From assembly GCA_026225095.1 (NCBI GenBank), contig JAMFSC010000167.1, forward strand, positions 1 to 43,627: a stretch of 43,627 bases of DNA, read 5' to 3'. Position 1 is the stretch's first letter, and the number at the start of each line of letters is the position of its first letter. Positions 34,637 to 42,584 of this stretch are shown one piece after another. The translations under genes were made by a program, and so were the position numbers. This DNA comes from a bacterium. GTDB lineage: Bacteria; Acidobacteriota; Terriglobia; Terriglobales; Acidobacteriaceae. The notes beneath the pieces are model-generated. The model saw only the letters and a program-made list of their open reading frames with translations. It did no database searches and had not been told where the DNA came from.

Positions 34637-35450
34637 TCTCTCTCGATTGTAGCGACATCTCCCCCGGCATCACCGGAGTCGCCGCAATCAGCCTCTGCGT
34701 ATAAGCGTCCCGAGGTCTTTCGCACACCTCCAGCACATCCCCCACCTCCACCACCCGCCCCATCTGCATCACCGCCACCCGGTCGCACAGATACCGCACA
34801 AGCGGCATCGAGTGCGAGATAAACAGATACGTCAACCCATACCGCCCCTGCAACTCCTTCAGCAGATTGATCACCTGCGCCCCCACGCTCACATCCAGCG
34901 CACTCACCGGCTCATCCAGCACCAGCAGCTTGGGATGGAGCGCCAGCGCCCGAGCAATGTTCACCCTCTGCCGCTGCCCCCCGCTGAACGCATGCGGAAA
35001 CCGCTCCAGCGCCCCGCGCTCCAGCCCCACCGCATCCAGCAACCCCGCACAAGCCGCCGCCACCCCACCCTCCGGCCTCACCCCATGGATCGCAAACGGC
35101 TCCGCCAGGATCTGCCGAACCTTCATCCGAGGATTCAGCGCCGCATACGGATCCTGAAACACAATCTGCATCCCCCGCCGCATCGCCCGCAGCCTTCTTC
35201 CCCCTGCCGCCAGCACATCCTCTCCCCCAAAAAGCACACTCCCCGCCGTCGGCTCCACCAGCCGCAGCAGCATCCGCGCGACTGTACTCTTCCCCGATCC
35301 CGACTCTCCCACCAGCCCCAGCGTCTCCCCCTGGGCAATCGTCAAAGACACATCATCCACCACCCGCACCACCCCCGCCCCCCGCGGATACTCCTTCACC
35401 AGCCCCCGCCCCTCCACCAGCGCCGCCTCTTCCCCTATCCTCATCGCCAT
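34620..35450 (-). CDS. Oligopeptide-type ABC transporter ATP-binding protein
   Basis: A 276-residue ATPase of the DppF/OppF group. Walker A is GESGSGKST (about 50-58), the Q-loop QIVFQDPYAALNPRM, the signature FSGGQRQRVNIARAL, Walker B LLVLDEPVSALD, and the switch His is in YLFISHSMPLVRYL. The C-terminal oligopeptide-type extension (RPRDAYTQRLIAATP) is present. Importers of this type need a second ATPase, two permeases and a binding protein; none is nearby, so it is an orphan in this window. It overlaps the TSUP gene by 17 bases. Confidence 0.88.
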   Translation of the reverse strand: MAMRIGEEAALVEGRGLVKEYPRGAGVVRVVDDVSLTIAQGETLGLVGESGSGKSTVARMLLRLVEPTAGSVLFGGEDVLAAGGRRLRAMRRGMQIVFQDPYAALNPRMKVRQILAEPFAIHGVRPEGGVAAACAGLLDAVGLERGALERFPHAFSGGQRQRVNIARALALHPKLLVLDEPVSALDVSVGAQVINLLKELQGRYGLTYLFISHSMPLVRYLCDRVAVMQMGRVVEVGDVLEVCERPRDAYTQRLIAATPVMPGEMSLQSRENDFRV

Positions 35451-35500
35451 ATCCGGGATACTAGAGCAAAGTCACCCTCACCTGCGCAGCATTTGCCCTC

Positions 35501-35538
35501 TTGTCTGTCATTCCCGAAGGGAATCTGCGTTTGCTTTC
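35501..35538 (+). repeat. Dispersed palindromic repeat, family 1, copy E
   Basis: TTGTCTGTCATTCCCGAAGG followed by GAATCTGCGTTTGCTTTC, taken as the reference copy: ATTCCC-GAA-GGGAAT is a perfect palindrome. It lies between divergent genes (ABC ATPase and DUF4160). Confidence 0.85.
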
Positions 35539-35575
35539 CGTTACACCCGCACCAATCGTTTCACCAGAAGCAAAA

Positions 35576-35597
35576 ACCTAAGCGGGTTAGGTATACT
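35576..35597 (+). promoter_or_regulatory. Inverted repeat overlapping a -10 element before DUF4160/DUF2442
   Basis: ACCTAA-GCGGG-TTAGGT (35576-35592) is a perfect inverted repeat whose last base starts TATACT (35592-35597), a good -10 hexamer. No clear -35 is visible. The first gene starts nine bases after it. A palindrome on the promoter is typical of self-regulated gene pairs. Confidence 0.5.
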
Positions 35598-35605
35598 TCC
35601 CTGAG

Positions 35606-35860
35606 ATGGGTTCGGTTCGATTCAACGGCATACGATTTACGGCCTACACGATGGATCATGAGCCGAGACACGTCCATGGCTTTTACGCCGACATCGAGGC
35701 GATTGTCGATCTTAGACTCGACGGAACCGTCTCGCTGGCAGACAGGACAGACGCCACGAGGCCGGGCAACGGAAGCAAATAGGACGTGCGGCACGTGCTA
35801 GCGGTAGCCGCTCAACACTTCGACGAGCTGGTCGCTCTCTGGGAGAAGCATCATGGCTAA
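35606..35860 (+). pseudogene. DUF4160 protein interrupted by an in-frame TAG
   Basis: The frame from ATG 35606 begins MGSVRFNGIRFTAYTMDHEP then RHVHGFYADIEA, the DHxPxHVHV-type core of DUF4160. After 58 codons it meets TAG (35780-35782), but the same frame continues DVRHVLAVAAQHFDELVALW then EKHHG to TAA at 35858. That is the normal C-terminal helix of the family. The full frame overlaps the next gene by eight bases (ATGGCTAA), the expected coupling. So a single nonsense codon appears to break an otherwise intact gene. A 58-residue product could still be made. Sequencing error or stop readthrough are alternatives. Confidence 0.75.
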
Positions 35861-36275
35861 GCACAAAGTAACTACGACGGATGCAGAGATCGAGGCAGCA
35901 CTGGAAACAGCAAAGCTCCACGAGAACGAACCCGTGGCGCAGACCGTCGAACATATCCAGGATCTCAACCTCCTCATTGTGAGATTGAGCAATCACCGGC
36001 GTCTGGTACTGCCCATCGAGGACGTCCAGGGCCTGGGTAAAGCCACGCATGAGCAGATTCAAAACTATGAGCTCCTCGGGCGTGGAACCGGCATCAGCTT
36101 TCCAGATCTTGATGTCGATCTATACGTGCCAGCTTTGATAGAAGGTGTGTACGGGAATCGCCGCTGGATGGCGCATCTCGGCAGAAAGGGCGGTGGTGCC
36201 AAGACTGCGGCGAAGCGTCTGGCATCCCAGGCAAACGGTGCCAGGGGCGGAAGACCCAGGAAAGCAGTGGCCTAG
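35853..36275 (+). CDS. DUF2442 protein, partner of DUF4160
   Basis: A 140-residue protein. The DUF2442 core (LNLLIVRLSNHRRLVLPIED...FPDLDVDLYVPALIEGVYG) is preceded by about 50 extra residues. The tail ends ANGARGGRPRKAVA, whose GRPRK resembles an AT-hook that could contact DNA. DUF4160/DUF2442 genes often occur as adjacent small pairs suspected to be toxin-antitoxin-like, but the activity is not established. The start overlaps the DUF4160 frame, and an inverted repeat lies on the promoter of the pair. Confidence 0.8.
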   Translation: MAKHKVTTTDAEIEAALETAKLHENEPVAQTVEHIQDLNLLIVRLSNHRRLVLPIEDVQGLGKATHEQIQNYELLGRGTGISFPDLDVDLYVPALIEGVYGNRRWMAHLGRKGGGAKTAAKRLASQANGARGGRPRKAVA

Positions 36276-36370
36276 GTCGACTTGCCTTCCTCACGACCCA
36301 ATGTGCGCAAGTGCTCGAGATTCACCATCCACGTCCAAATGGCATTCTCGGGCGCTGGTATATTGCCTGT

Positions 36371-37090
36371 GTGAGTAGATGTTCAATACTAGCCTTCCTA
36401 ATTTGTTGCAATTCTCTCTTTCAGAGTACTCAGGGTGCCCATACCCTCTCCGGGGGCTTCTACAGCCGACGGGCTTCGCCTCTTTGGGATCAAATATCGG
36501 GCTCTGCAAGGCCGTTGGAACTTTACGCGCCGGACCGGAAATCACTTGCTGTGGTGCGATATGTCGAGTACGCCGGAGACGAGAAGGTCGTTATTGATGT
36601 AACCGGGAGAGTTGGACATCTGCATGTGGACCTCGGGCCGGGTGTAGCTTCTGAGCTGCTCTGGGCTCCAGATTCAAATGCATTTTTTGTAACAACCAGC
36701 GATCAGGGTGCCAACGGCTCTTACCGGTTAGTGGTGGTCAGGAAGTTTAGTGGCACTTTGAAGATGCTAGACCTCACCCCGCTGGTAGTGAAGACGTTTG
36801 GACATCCCGTCCATTGTGAAGCGCCTGAAAATCCAAACGTTGCGGGGGTCACTTGGACTCGTGGATCCGCCCACCTCTTGGCAGCCGCTGAGATTGTGAA
36901 TCACAGCGTCTGCGACGGTGCAGGCACGTTCAAAGCCTATGAAGTCGATTTGAGCCAAATGAAGATTATGCGGACAGTCGGTCAAGTACGAGCCAAGACA
37001 GAATTCAGACGAGAACTCGGATCGGAACTAATGCATGCTGAGGACGAGTGCGTCATCCACCCGAAACGATGCCGTGTAAGTACAAATTGA
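36371..37090 (+). CDS. Hypothetical secreted protein in a lower-GC patch
   Basis: Not recognised. About 239 residues from GTG 36371. The beginning (SRCSILAFLICCNSLFQSTQ then GAHT) looks like a signal peptide. The rest contains ELLWAPDSNAFFVTTSDQGA and similar beta-strand patterns reminiscent of one or two blades of a PD40/WD40-type propeller. The open frame starts at 36311, so a longer cytoplasmic version is possible; no clear ribosome site marks either start. Codon use and GC content differ from the neighbours (many A/T-ending codons), suggesting acquisition by transfer. It is followed closely by the convergent amidase gene. Confidence 0.55.
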   Translation: MSRCSILAFLICCNSLFQSTQGAHTLSGGFYSRRASPLWDQISGSARPLELYAPDRKSLAVVRYVEYAGDEKVVIDVTGRVGHLHVDLGPGVASELLWAPDSNAFFVTTSDQGANGSYRLVVVRKFSGTLKMLDLTPLVVKTFGHPVHCEAPENPNVAGVTWTRGSAHLLAAAEIVNHSVCDGAGTFKAYEVDLSQMKIMRTVGQVRAKTEFRRELGSELMHAEDECVIHPKRCRVSTN

Positions 37091-37109
37091 TCCCCGACGA
37101 GCGAAACAC

Positions 37110-39041
37110 TCACCCCATCCTCGACCGCACCAAATGAAACCCCGTAGCCTCCTGGTAAGCCCTTGCCAGCGCCGCCACCTTTGCATCCATATAAAGCCCA
37201 CCCAGAAACGTCAGACTCACCGGAGTTCCTGGCCCACCCTGATTCTCCGGAGCCCCATCGCCATCGTTCTTTGGCTTCGGAGCATCCTCCCCCCGCACTC
37301 CATTCGGCACAATCACCGCTGGCTGCCCCGTCAGATTCGTCGCACTCAACTGCACCCCCGAAGACGGAGTCACAATCACATCCACGGTTGAAAAAAGCTT
37401 ATCCATCTCCCCAATCGCCAACGTCCGCGCCCGCATCGCCTGCACATAGTCCACCGCCGAGTAAAACCGCGCCACCCGAAACTGATTCGGCCAATCCCCC
37501 GCCGACTGTCCCGTCAGCAGAGCATCCCGCCCCGTCAGCGTCAGCGAGTCGAACGCCGCCGCAGCCTCCGCCTCCAGCACCGGAACGATCGCCCCAAACG
37601 GAAACTTCGGCATCTCCACCGGAATCAACGCCACTCCCATCGCCTTCAGCTTATCCAGCGCCGCCGTGTTGTACCGCGCATCATATGCCCGCTGCTCATA
37701 AGCCGCCTTCATCCGGGTGACTCGCAGGTTATAAGCATCCCGCTCCGAGTTCGCCTCCGGGGCCTTCGGCATCTCGAACGGCCCCTGCGGATCGAACGCA
37801 CTCTTCAAGTACCCCACCCGCAGCTTCTTCCAATCGAACCCCGCATCCCAGTTGAAAGCCACCGCCTGCACCGAAAGGTCATGCCCATCCTGCCCATAGA
37901 TCGCCGAAAGCACCAGCGCACAGTCCTCCACCGACCGGCAGATCGGCCCGATCTTGTCCATCGTCCAGCTCAGCGCCATCGCCCCCGTCCGCGGAACCAG
38001 CCCATAGCTCGGTCGCAGCCCCGTCACCCCGCACCGCGTGCTCGGCGAACTGATCGACCCCAGCGTCTCCGTCCCGATCGCAAACCCCACACACCCGGCG
38101 GCAGTGGCACTTGCACTTCCTGCGGATGAACCGCTCGAACCCTGCCGCATATTCCAAGGGTTCCGCGTTCGCGCCCCAAACCAAAGATCCCCCTGTGCCA
38201 GCGCCCCCATCGTCAGCTTCGCGATCAGCACCGCCCCCGCCCCATCCAGCCGCTTCACCACCTCCGCGTCATCGTCGAACGTCTGCTCCTCAAATCCCCC
38301 CGCGCCCCACGTCGTCCGATACCCCTTCACCGCCAGCAGATCCTTCCCACCCCACGGAATCCCATGCAGCGGCCCCCGAGCCTTGCCACTCCCCATCTCC
38401 GCATCCGCCGCCGCCGCCTGCTTCATCGCCCGCTCTTCGGTCAGCGTAATCACAAAGTGCAGCCGAGGGTCATATCTCTTCAGCCGCGCAAGGTACATCT
38501 TCGTCAGCCCCACCGAAGTGACCTTCTTCGTCCGCAGCAGCTCCGCCAGCTCCCGCACCGTGGCAAACGCAAGCCCATCCGACTCCCCCGCCAGCCCCGC
38601 CGCCGTCTCCCCCGCAAGCCCCTTCACATCCGGAGCCGCACTCATCTTCAGCGGCCTCTTCTCCGTATCCAGCCTCATCCCCGCCGGCACCGGGTCGAAC
38701 ACATACGCCGGAGCCACGCTATTCGGAAGATGCAGCCCCCGAATCGCGACCACATCCTCCCTCTGCGAGTTCAGCCCATCGAGCATCATCTTCTTCTGCT
38801 CGTCCGTCACCCGAACCCCCGCAATCCCCGCCGCCGCATCGATCATCGCCGGCGTAATCTTCTCGAGCCCACCCTTCGCCTCCGCGTCACCCGGAGCCTG
38901 AGCCTTCGCCCCGCCCTGCACCGCGATCGCCAGCAAAGCACCCGGAAGCAGTGTCCCCGCCACCCCCGCCGCGGAACATGCCGTCAGAAAACGTCGTCGA
39001 GACTCCGAAAGGGAAGAAGCAGAAGAATTCGCTTGGCTCAT
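37110..39041 (-). CDS. Tat-exported amidase-signature protein
   Basis: A 643-residue amidase-signature hydrolase. The N-terminus has a twin-arginine signal (SESRRRFLTACSAAGVAG). A domain of about 150 residues of unclear role precedes the catalytic region. The Ser-cisSer-Lys triad is visible: Lys in HGIPWGGKDLLAVKG, and the two serines in RQGSSGSSAGSASATAAG, followed by FAIGTETLGSISSPSTRCGV. The members nearest in feel are GatA-like amidases, but without GatB/C and with an export signal it cannot be the aminoacyl-tRNA amidotransferase. The substrate is unknown. The start ATG 39041 begins MSQANSS; 51 further codons upstream are open. A glycine/asparagine-rich loop (GEDAPKPKNDGDGAPENQGG) lies near the C-terminus. 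Confidence 0.85.
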   Translation of the reverse strand: MSQANSSASSLSESRRRFLTACSAAGVAGTLLPGALLAIAVQGGAKAQAPGDAEAKGGLEKITPAMIDAAAGIAGVRVTDEQKKMMLDGLNSQREDVVAIRGLHLPNSVAPAYVFDPVPAGMRLDTEKRPLKMSAAPDVKGLAGETAAGLAGESDGLAFATVRELAELLRTKKVTSVGLTKMYLARLKRYDPRLHFVITLTEERAMKQAAAADAEMGSGKARGPLHGIPWGGKDLLAVKGYRTTWGAGGFEEQTFDDDAEVVKRLDGAGAVLIAKLTMGALAQGDLWFGARTRNPWNMRQGSSGSSAGSASATAAGCVGFAIGTETLGSISSPSTRCGVTGLRPSYGLVPRTGAMALSWTMDKIGPICRSVEDCALVLSAIYGQDGHDLSVQAVAFNWDAGFDWKKLRVGYLKSAFDPQGPFEMPKAPEANSERDAYNLRVTRMKAAYEQRAYDARYNTAALDKLKAMGVALIPVEMPKFPFGAIVPVLEAEAAAAFDSLTLTGRDALLTGQSAGDWPNQFRVARFYSAVDYVQAMRARTLAIGEMDKLFSTVDVIVTPSSGVQLSATNLTGQPAVIVPNGVRGEDAPKPKNDGDGAPENQGGPGTPVSLTFLGGLYMDAKVAALARAYQEATGFHLVRSRMG

Positions 39042-39247
39042 CCCCGCATTATTGCATCGCCGAGCGTCTCGCCCCGCCCCCCCCAGCCGCGCCAACATCG
39101 CACGGCCATCCGTCCGTCCATCCCACCCCCGTGGGATTACCAAAGAGTTTAGCCACACGAAACAATCAGTCGATAAAGTTCCACATCGCGCCAAAGAGGT
39201 GGTTGCCCCTCGGCAAGTGAACCATCCAAGCGCACAGGAGGGTCAGT

Positions 39248-39430
39248 ATGAAGCAATTCTGTTGTTGTGATGTCGTCCCAGGCTGCACCGCCAGCTTCCG
39301 TTCCCCGCACGAAGATCGCATCCTTCAGGCCGTAGCCGAACACGCCCGACACGAACACGGCATCCACGACCTCCCACCCCATCTCCTCTCAAGGGTCCGC
39401 TCCCTCATCCACGACCTGCCCTCCAGCTAA
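39248..39430 (+). CDS. DUF1059 protein
   Basis: A 60-residue protein of the small DUF1059 family: MKQFCCCDVVPGCTASFRSP, then EDRILQAVAEHARHEHGIHD. The family pattern is a cysteine just before DVVPGC and a His-rich second half, suggesting metal binding; its function is not known. AGGAGGG six bases before the ATG is a near-perfect ribosome site. It stands alone, divergent from the amidase. Confidence 0.9.
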   Translation: MKQFCCCDVVPGCTASFRSPHEDRILQAVAEHARHEHGIHDLPPHLLSRVRSLIHDLPSS

Positions 39431-39456
39431 AAGGATTGTCCGGCACGATCGAGTCC

Positions 39457-39508
39457 GGTGCCCCACCTTCGCTACAGTTCTATCGTCGATCAGGTGGGCC
39501 GGGGCCGC
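39457..39508 (+). repeat. Dispersed palindromic repeat, family 2, copy 2
   Basis: GGTGCCCCACCTTCGC, a variable middle, then TCAGGTGGGCCGGGGC. The outer parts match 11297-11358; CCCACCT pairs with AGGTGGG. It lies between convergent DUF1059 and outer-membrane protein genes. Confidence 0.65.
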
Positions 39509-39610
39509 ACCGCAGCACGCGAGCCCCATCCTTCAGGCAACCTGCGTCGAAGGCGCCCCCCATGTTCCGGAGAGGCGCCAACGGTATGGAACTCAAGCCC
39601 CCTCCCCGTT

Positions 39611-40507
39611 CTAGAAGTGCGTTCTGAAGTCCACGATCAGGTTGTGGTTGCTGGTCCTGAAGGTCGAGGTCGCCACCTGCATCCCGGCCACGATCGTGAA
39701 GCACTTGACGCTCTGCTCCCCCCACGACTTCGGATGAATCCGCGCCAGCCCAACCACCGGCGTCACGAAGTTCATCATCTTGCCGTCATTCTTGCCCCCG
39801 TGAAACCACGTCGGATTGTCCTCGACCTCGATCCACAGACTCCGCCGCACATGCCACGCCAGGTTGTTGTTGAACGTCACCGGACGGCCGATCGTCGCTA
39901 GCCCCTTCGCGCCAGGTTGCGTATACCCCGCGGCAGTCTGAATGCTCCAGTTCCCCAGGCCCTTGCCGCCCAGCAACTGATAAGTCTGGGTCTCGGAGAC
40001 GGCCCCGTTCTTGTACTGCCCCGTCGGAAAATTCTGCCGAACCATCGCCGTGAGCGCATAGTTGCCATGCCTCTCATTGCCCGAGAACAAACGATATTTC
40101 GTCGCCACATAAGCGTCGCTAAAGGCGTCGTTCAGCTTCGGGTCGTTGTTGAAGATGTACCCCGGAAGCGACGCGTCCAGCTCGATGCGCCTCGACAGTG
40201 TCAGCCGAAATCCCTTGGCATTGCCAGCATTCATCTGCGTCTTGCCCGTCGGCAAGATCGATCGCACGGCCTCCGAACGAAACGCCTCCGTAATTCTGGC
40301 CGTCGCCGTCACCACACCCGGCATCCAGTAGGGCTGAACCTCCCGCATCGCGGCCGAGTGGCGTGGAAAGTCCAGAATAAACGGCACCTGCGCCGAAGCC
40401 ACCGTAGCCCCGCAGGGAACGACGAGTGCAAGCACTAGGGACAGGCGTGCAAGACGACCAGGGAAGACAGGGACGAGGGAGAGCTTGATGGGGTCTTGAG
40501 TGAGCAT
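39611..40507 (-). CDS. Outer-membrane beta-barrel-type protein, unassigned
   Basis: A 298-residue exported protein with a signal peptide (LARLSLVLALVVPCGATVAS then AQ) and alternating hydrophobic/polar strands, ending in phenylalanine (LIVDFRTHF) as outer-membrane barrels do. Stretches such as FSDAYVATKYRLFSGNERHG and MVRQNFPTGQYKNG resemble transporter-like barrels of the phenol-degradation MetA-like group, but I do not assign a family. AGGA seven bases before ATG 40507 supports this start; 48 further codons upstream are open but lack a ribosome site. Confidence 0.7.
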   Translation of the reverse strand: MLTQDPIKLSLVPVFPGRLARLSLVLALVVPCGATVASAQVPFILDFPRHSAAMREVQPYWMPGVVTATARITEAFRSEAVRSILPTGKTQMNAGNAKGFRLTLSRRIELDASLPGYIFNNDPKLNDAFSDAYVATKYRLFSGNERHGNYALTAMVRQNFPTGQYKNGAVSETQTYQLLGGKGLGNWSIQTAAGYTQPGAKGLATIGRPVTFNNNLAWHVRRSLWIEVEDNPTWFHGGKNDGKMMNFVTPVVGLARIHPKSWGEQSVKCFTIVAGMQVATSTFRTSNHNLIVDFRTHF

Positions 40508-40763
40508 GGCGGAGTCCTTGCGCCCTTTATCGGGGCGGTTGCAGTAGCTCCGGGTAGCGACGCCCCGATCGTCAAACTTAAGTACCCCCACTGCGAGACA
40601 ATTGAAACCCTTTTTGACGAGCTTCCTTCCTGTAAAAGGTATAATTGCCATCCCCCAAGGGGCGGATTGGCCCGAAACGGATTGCCAGGCTCAGCGCATC
40701 CTTATAGACCCGCCCGCAATTTTCTATTTTGAGAAACACGTCGCCCTCTGTTTCAAATGGGAA

Positions 40764-40791
40764 TCAAGATCGCTCTCTCCCGCGCCGATAA
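40764..40791 (+). promoter_or_regulatory. Sigma-28 (FliA)-like promoter of the chemoreceptor
   Basis: GCCGATAA (40784-40791) is the exact sigma-28 -10 consensus. TCAA (40764-40767), 16 bases upstream, is a fair match to the TAAA -35. It lies about 90 bases before the chemoreceptor start in a 374-base gap (40508-40881). Two small hairpins follow it (CTCAC/GTGAG and ACCG/CGGT, about 40817-40850). A TATAAT at 40640-40645 has its nearest TTGACG 20 bases away and is less convincing. Confidence 0.6.
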
Positions 40792-40881
40792 GAGGAGTAT
40801 CCCGGGGACCCTTCCCCTCACTCAGGTGAGCGCGAACCGTTGCACGGTAGACCTATCTTCAATAGCAAGGGGCCCATCTTC

Positions 40882-42486
40882 ATGGCGCAGGGCAATCGGA
40901 CCATCGGGACCAAGTTACTCCTCAGCTTCGCAGCATCCTTACTCGCAGCGATCGTCATGGGCGGATTCGGCTTTTTCACCATCTCCAGCATGAGCAACAC
41001 TCTTCATTTTGCCGTCGACACCGTCGCCCGGAGGCAGATCCTCGTCGACCAGTGCAGTGAGGAAAACGCTCAGATCGTCTCGTTGGCTCGCGGAATGATA
41101 GCCAGCATGTATCTCAAAGATCGCTCCACGATCGAGAAGCATCACACCGAATACGCCGCTGCCGTCGGGCTCATCTCCGCACAACTTTCCGAACTGGCCC
41201 CTCTGGTGAAGTCGCCTCCAGTCATCGCGGACGTCAAGGCATTCTCCGATTCCATGCCGCTCGCCGCGGACCTCAACGACCGTATCTACCAGCGATCCAT
41301 CGCCGGCGACATCGCCGGAGCCGACGCGATCTACAACAAGGAGTTCCTGCCCTTCGCGAATGCGATGGACGCGAGGGCTAAGCGCCTGATCGCCCGCCAG
41401 CACGATGTCATGTTGGCGCAGGCTGGTATCGCCGACTCAGCCCGGAATCAGGGAATCTGGATCAACAGCATCATGATCCTCATCAGCCTGCTGGTTGGAG
41501 TTGGTATTAACTTCGTCGTCCGCGGTATCACCCGCGAGCTCCGCATCTCCGTCAACACGCTCAAGGATGGTGCCCAGCAGATCGCCTCCGCTGCCGCCGA
41601 GGTCTCAGCCTCCAGCCAGTCCCTCGCCCAGGGAGCATCCGAACAGGCCGCATCCATCGAAGAGACCTCCGCCGCCGCCTCGGAGGTCAACGCCATGGCC
41701 AAGCGCAACACGGAAAACTCCCAGACCACCGCATCCATGGTCTACGACTCCAATATCCAGTTTGAGCACACCAACGCCGAACTCCTCGAGATGGTCGCCG
41801 CCATGGACGGTATCAGCTCCTCCAGTGAGCAGATCTCCAAGATCATCAAGGTCATCGATCAGATCGCCTTCCAGACCAACATCCTCGCCCTCAACGCCGC
41901 CGTCGAAGCAGCCCGCGCCGGAGAAGCCGGAGCCGGCTTCGCTGTCGTCGCCGACGAGGTCCGCAACCTTGCCCAGCGCTCCGCCCAGGCCGCCAAGGAC
42001 ACCGCCTCCCTCATCGAAGACTCCATCGCCAAGTCCCAGGCCGGCAAGCTGAAGGTCGACAAGGTCGCCACCGCCATCCGCTCCATCACCGCCGATTCCT
42101 CCAAGATGAAGGTGCTCGTCGACGAGATCAACCTCGGCAGCCAGGAGCAGTCCAAAGGCATCGGCCAGATCTCCAACTCCATCCACGAGATGGAAAAGGT
42201 CACCCAGAGCAACGCCGCCGCCTCCGAGCAGACCGCCGCCTCCGCCCAGCAGCTCACCGCCCAGTCCCAGACCGTCAAACAGGTCGTCGACGAGCTCACC
42301 GCCATGGTCGGCGCGGACGCCTCCCACCACGCCGCCGCTCCCACCCGGGCCAAGGCTCCAGCGCGCGCCACGGTCAAAACCACCGTCCGCGTCGCCGTCG
42401 CCCCCCGCCCCGCCGCCAGAAAGTCCGCCCCCGCTCCCTCCCACGATCCCTTCCCGATGGAGCAGGGCGAATACACCGAGTTCTAA
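40882..42486 (+). CDS. Methyl-accepting chemotaxis protein
   Basis: A 534-residue chemoreceptor. Membrane segments lie at about 12-32 and 190-212, enclosing a four-helix-bundle-type sensor of about 155 residues. There is no long HAMP linker. The signalling domain contains the conserved tip ([20 protein letters not shown] then [20 protein letters not shown]) and helices rich in Ala/Ser/Gln with methylation-type EE/QQ sites. An Ala/Pro-rich tail of about 45 residues ends GEYTEF, which resembles the aromatic-x-x-Phe tether of CheR/CheB (NWETF in E. coli). ATG 40882 is preceded by AAGGGG. The sigma-28-like promoter links it to motility genes elsewhere. The ligand is unknown. Confidence 0.93.
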   Translation: MAQGNRTIGTKLLLSFAASLLAAIVMGGFGFFTISSMSNTLHFAVDTVARRQILVDQCSEENAQIVSLARGMIASMYLKDRSTIEKHHTEYAAAVGLISAQLSELAPLVKSPPVIADVKAFSDSMPLAADLNDRIYQRSIAGDIAGADAIYNKEFLPFANAMDARAKRLIARQHDVMLAQAGIADSARNQGIWINSIMILISLLVGVGINFVVRGITRELRISVNTLKDGAQQIASAAAEVSASSQSLAQGASEQAASIEETSAAASEVNAMAKRNTENSQTTASMVYDSNIQFEHTNAELLEMVAAMDGISSSSEQISKIIKVIDQIAFQTNILALNAAVEAARAGEAGAGFAVVADEVRNLAQRSAQAAKDTASLIEDSIAKSQAGKLKVDKVATAIRSITADSSKMKVLVDEINLGSQEQSKGIGQISNSIHEMEKVTQSNAAASEQTAASAQQLTAQSQTVKQVVDELTAMVGADASHHAAAPTRAKAPARATVKTTVRVAVAPRPAARKSAPAPSHDPFPMEQGEYTEF

Positions 42487-42518
42487 CCCGTCCGTCGGTC
42501 CTCGATCGACGTAGAACG

Positions 42519-42551
42519 AAAGGGCCATCGTCCACAAGACGATGGCCCTTT
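42519..42551. terminator. Bidirectional terminator hairpin
   Basis: AAAGGGCCATCGTC, loop CACAA, GACGATGGCCCTTT: a perfect 14-bp stem between convergent genes (chemoreceptor and gyrB), flanked by an A-rich side on one strand and a T-rich side on the other. Confidence 0.85.
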
Positions 42552-42584
42552 CCCTTGCAAGCCGAACCCGATCGGATATCCCGA

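Noticed and set aside
40614..40645. TTGACG...TATAAT as the main chemoreceptor promoter
   Set aside because: The spacer is 20 bases, longer than sigma-70 normally accepts, and it lies far upstream of the sigma-28-like element.
40508..40881. Possible c-di-GMP riboswitch in front of the chemoreceptor
   Set aside because: The conserved GCAAACC-type and GGUAGC-type core of the class I aptamer could not be found; only small local hairpins are present.
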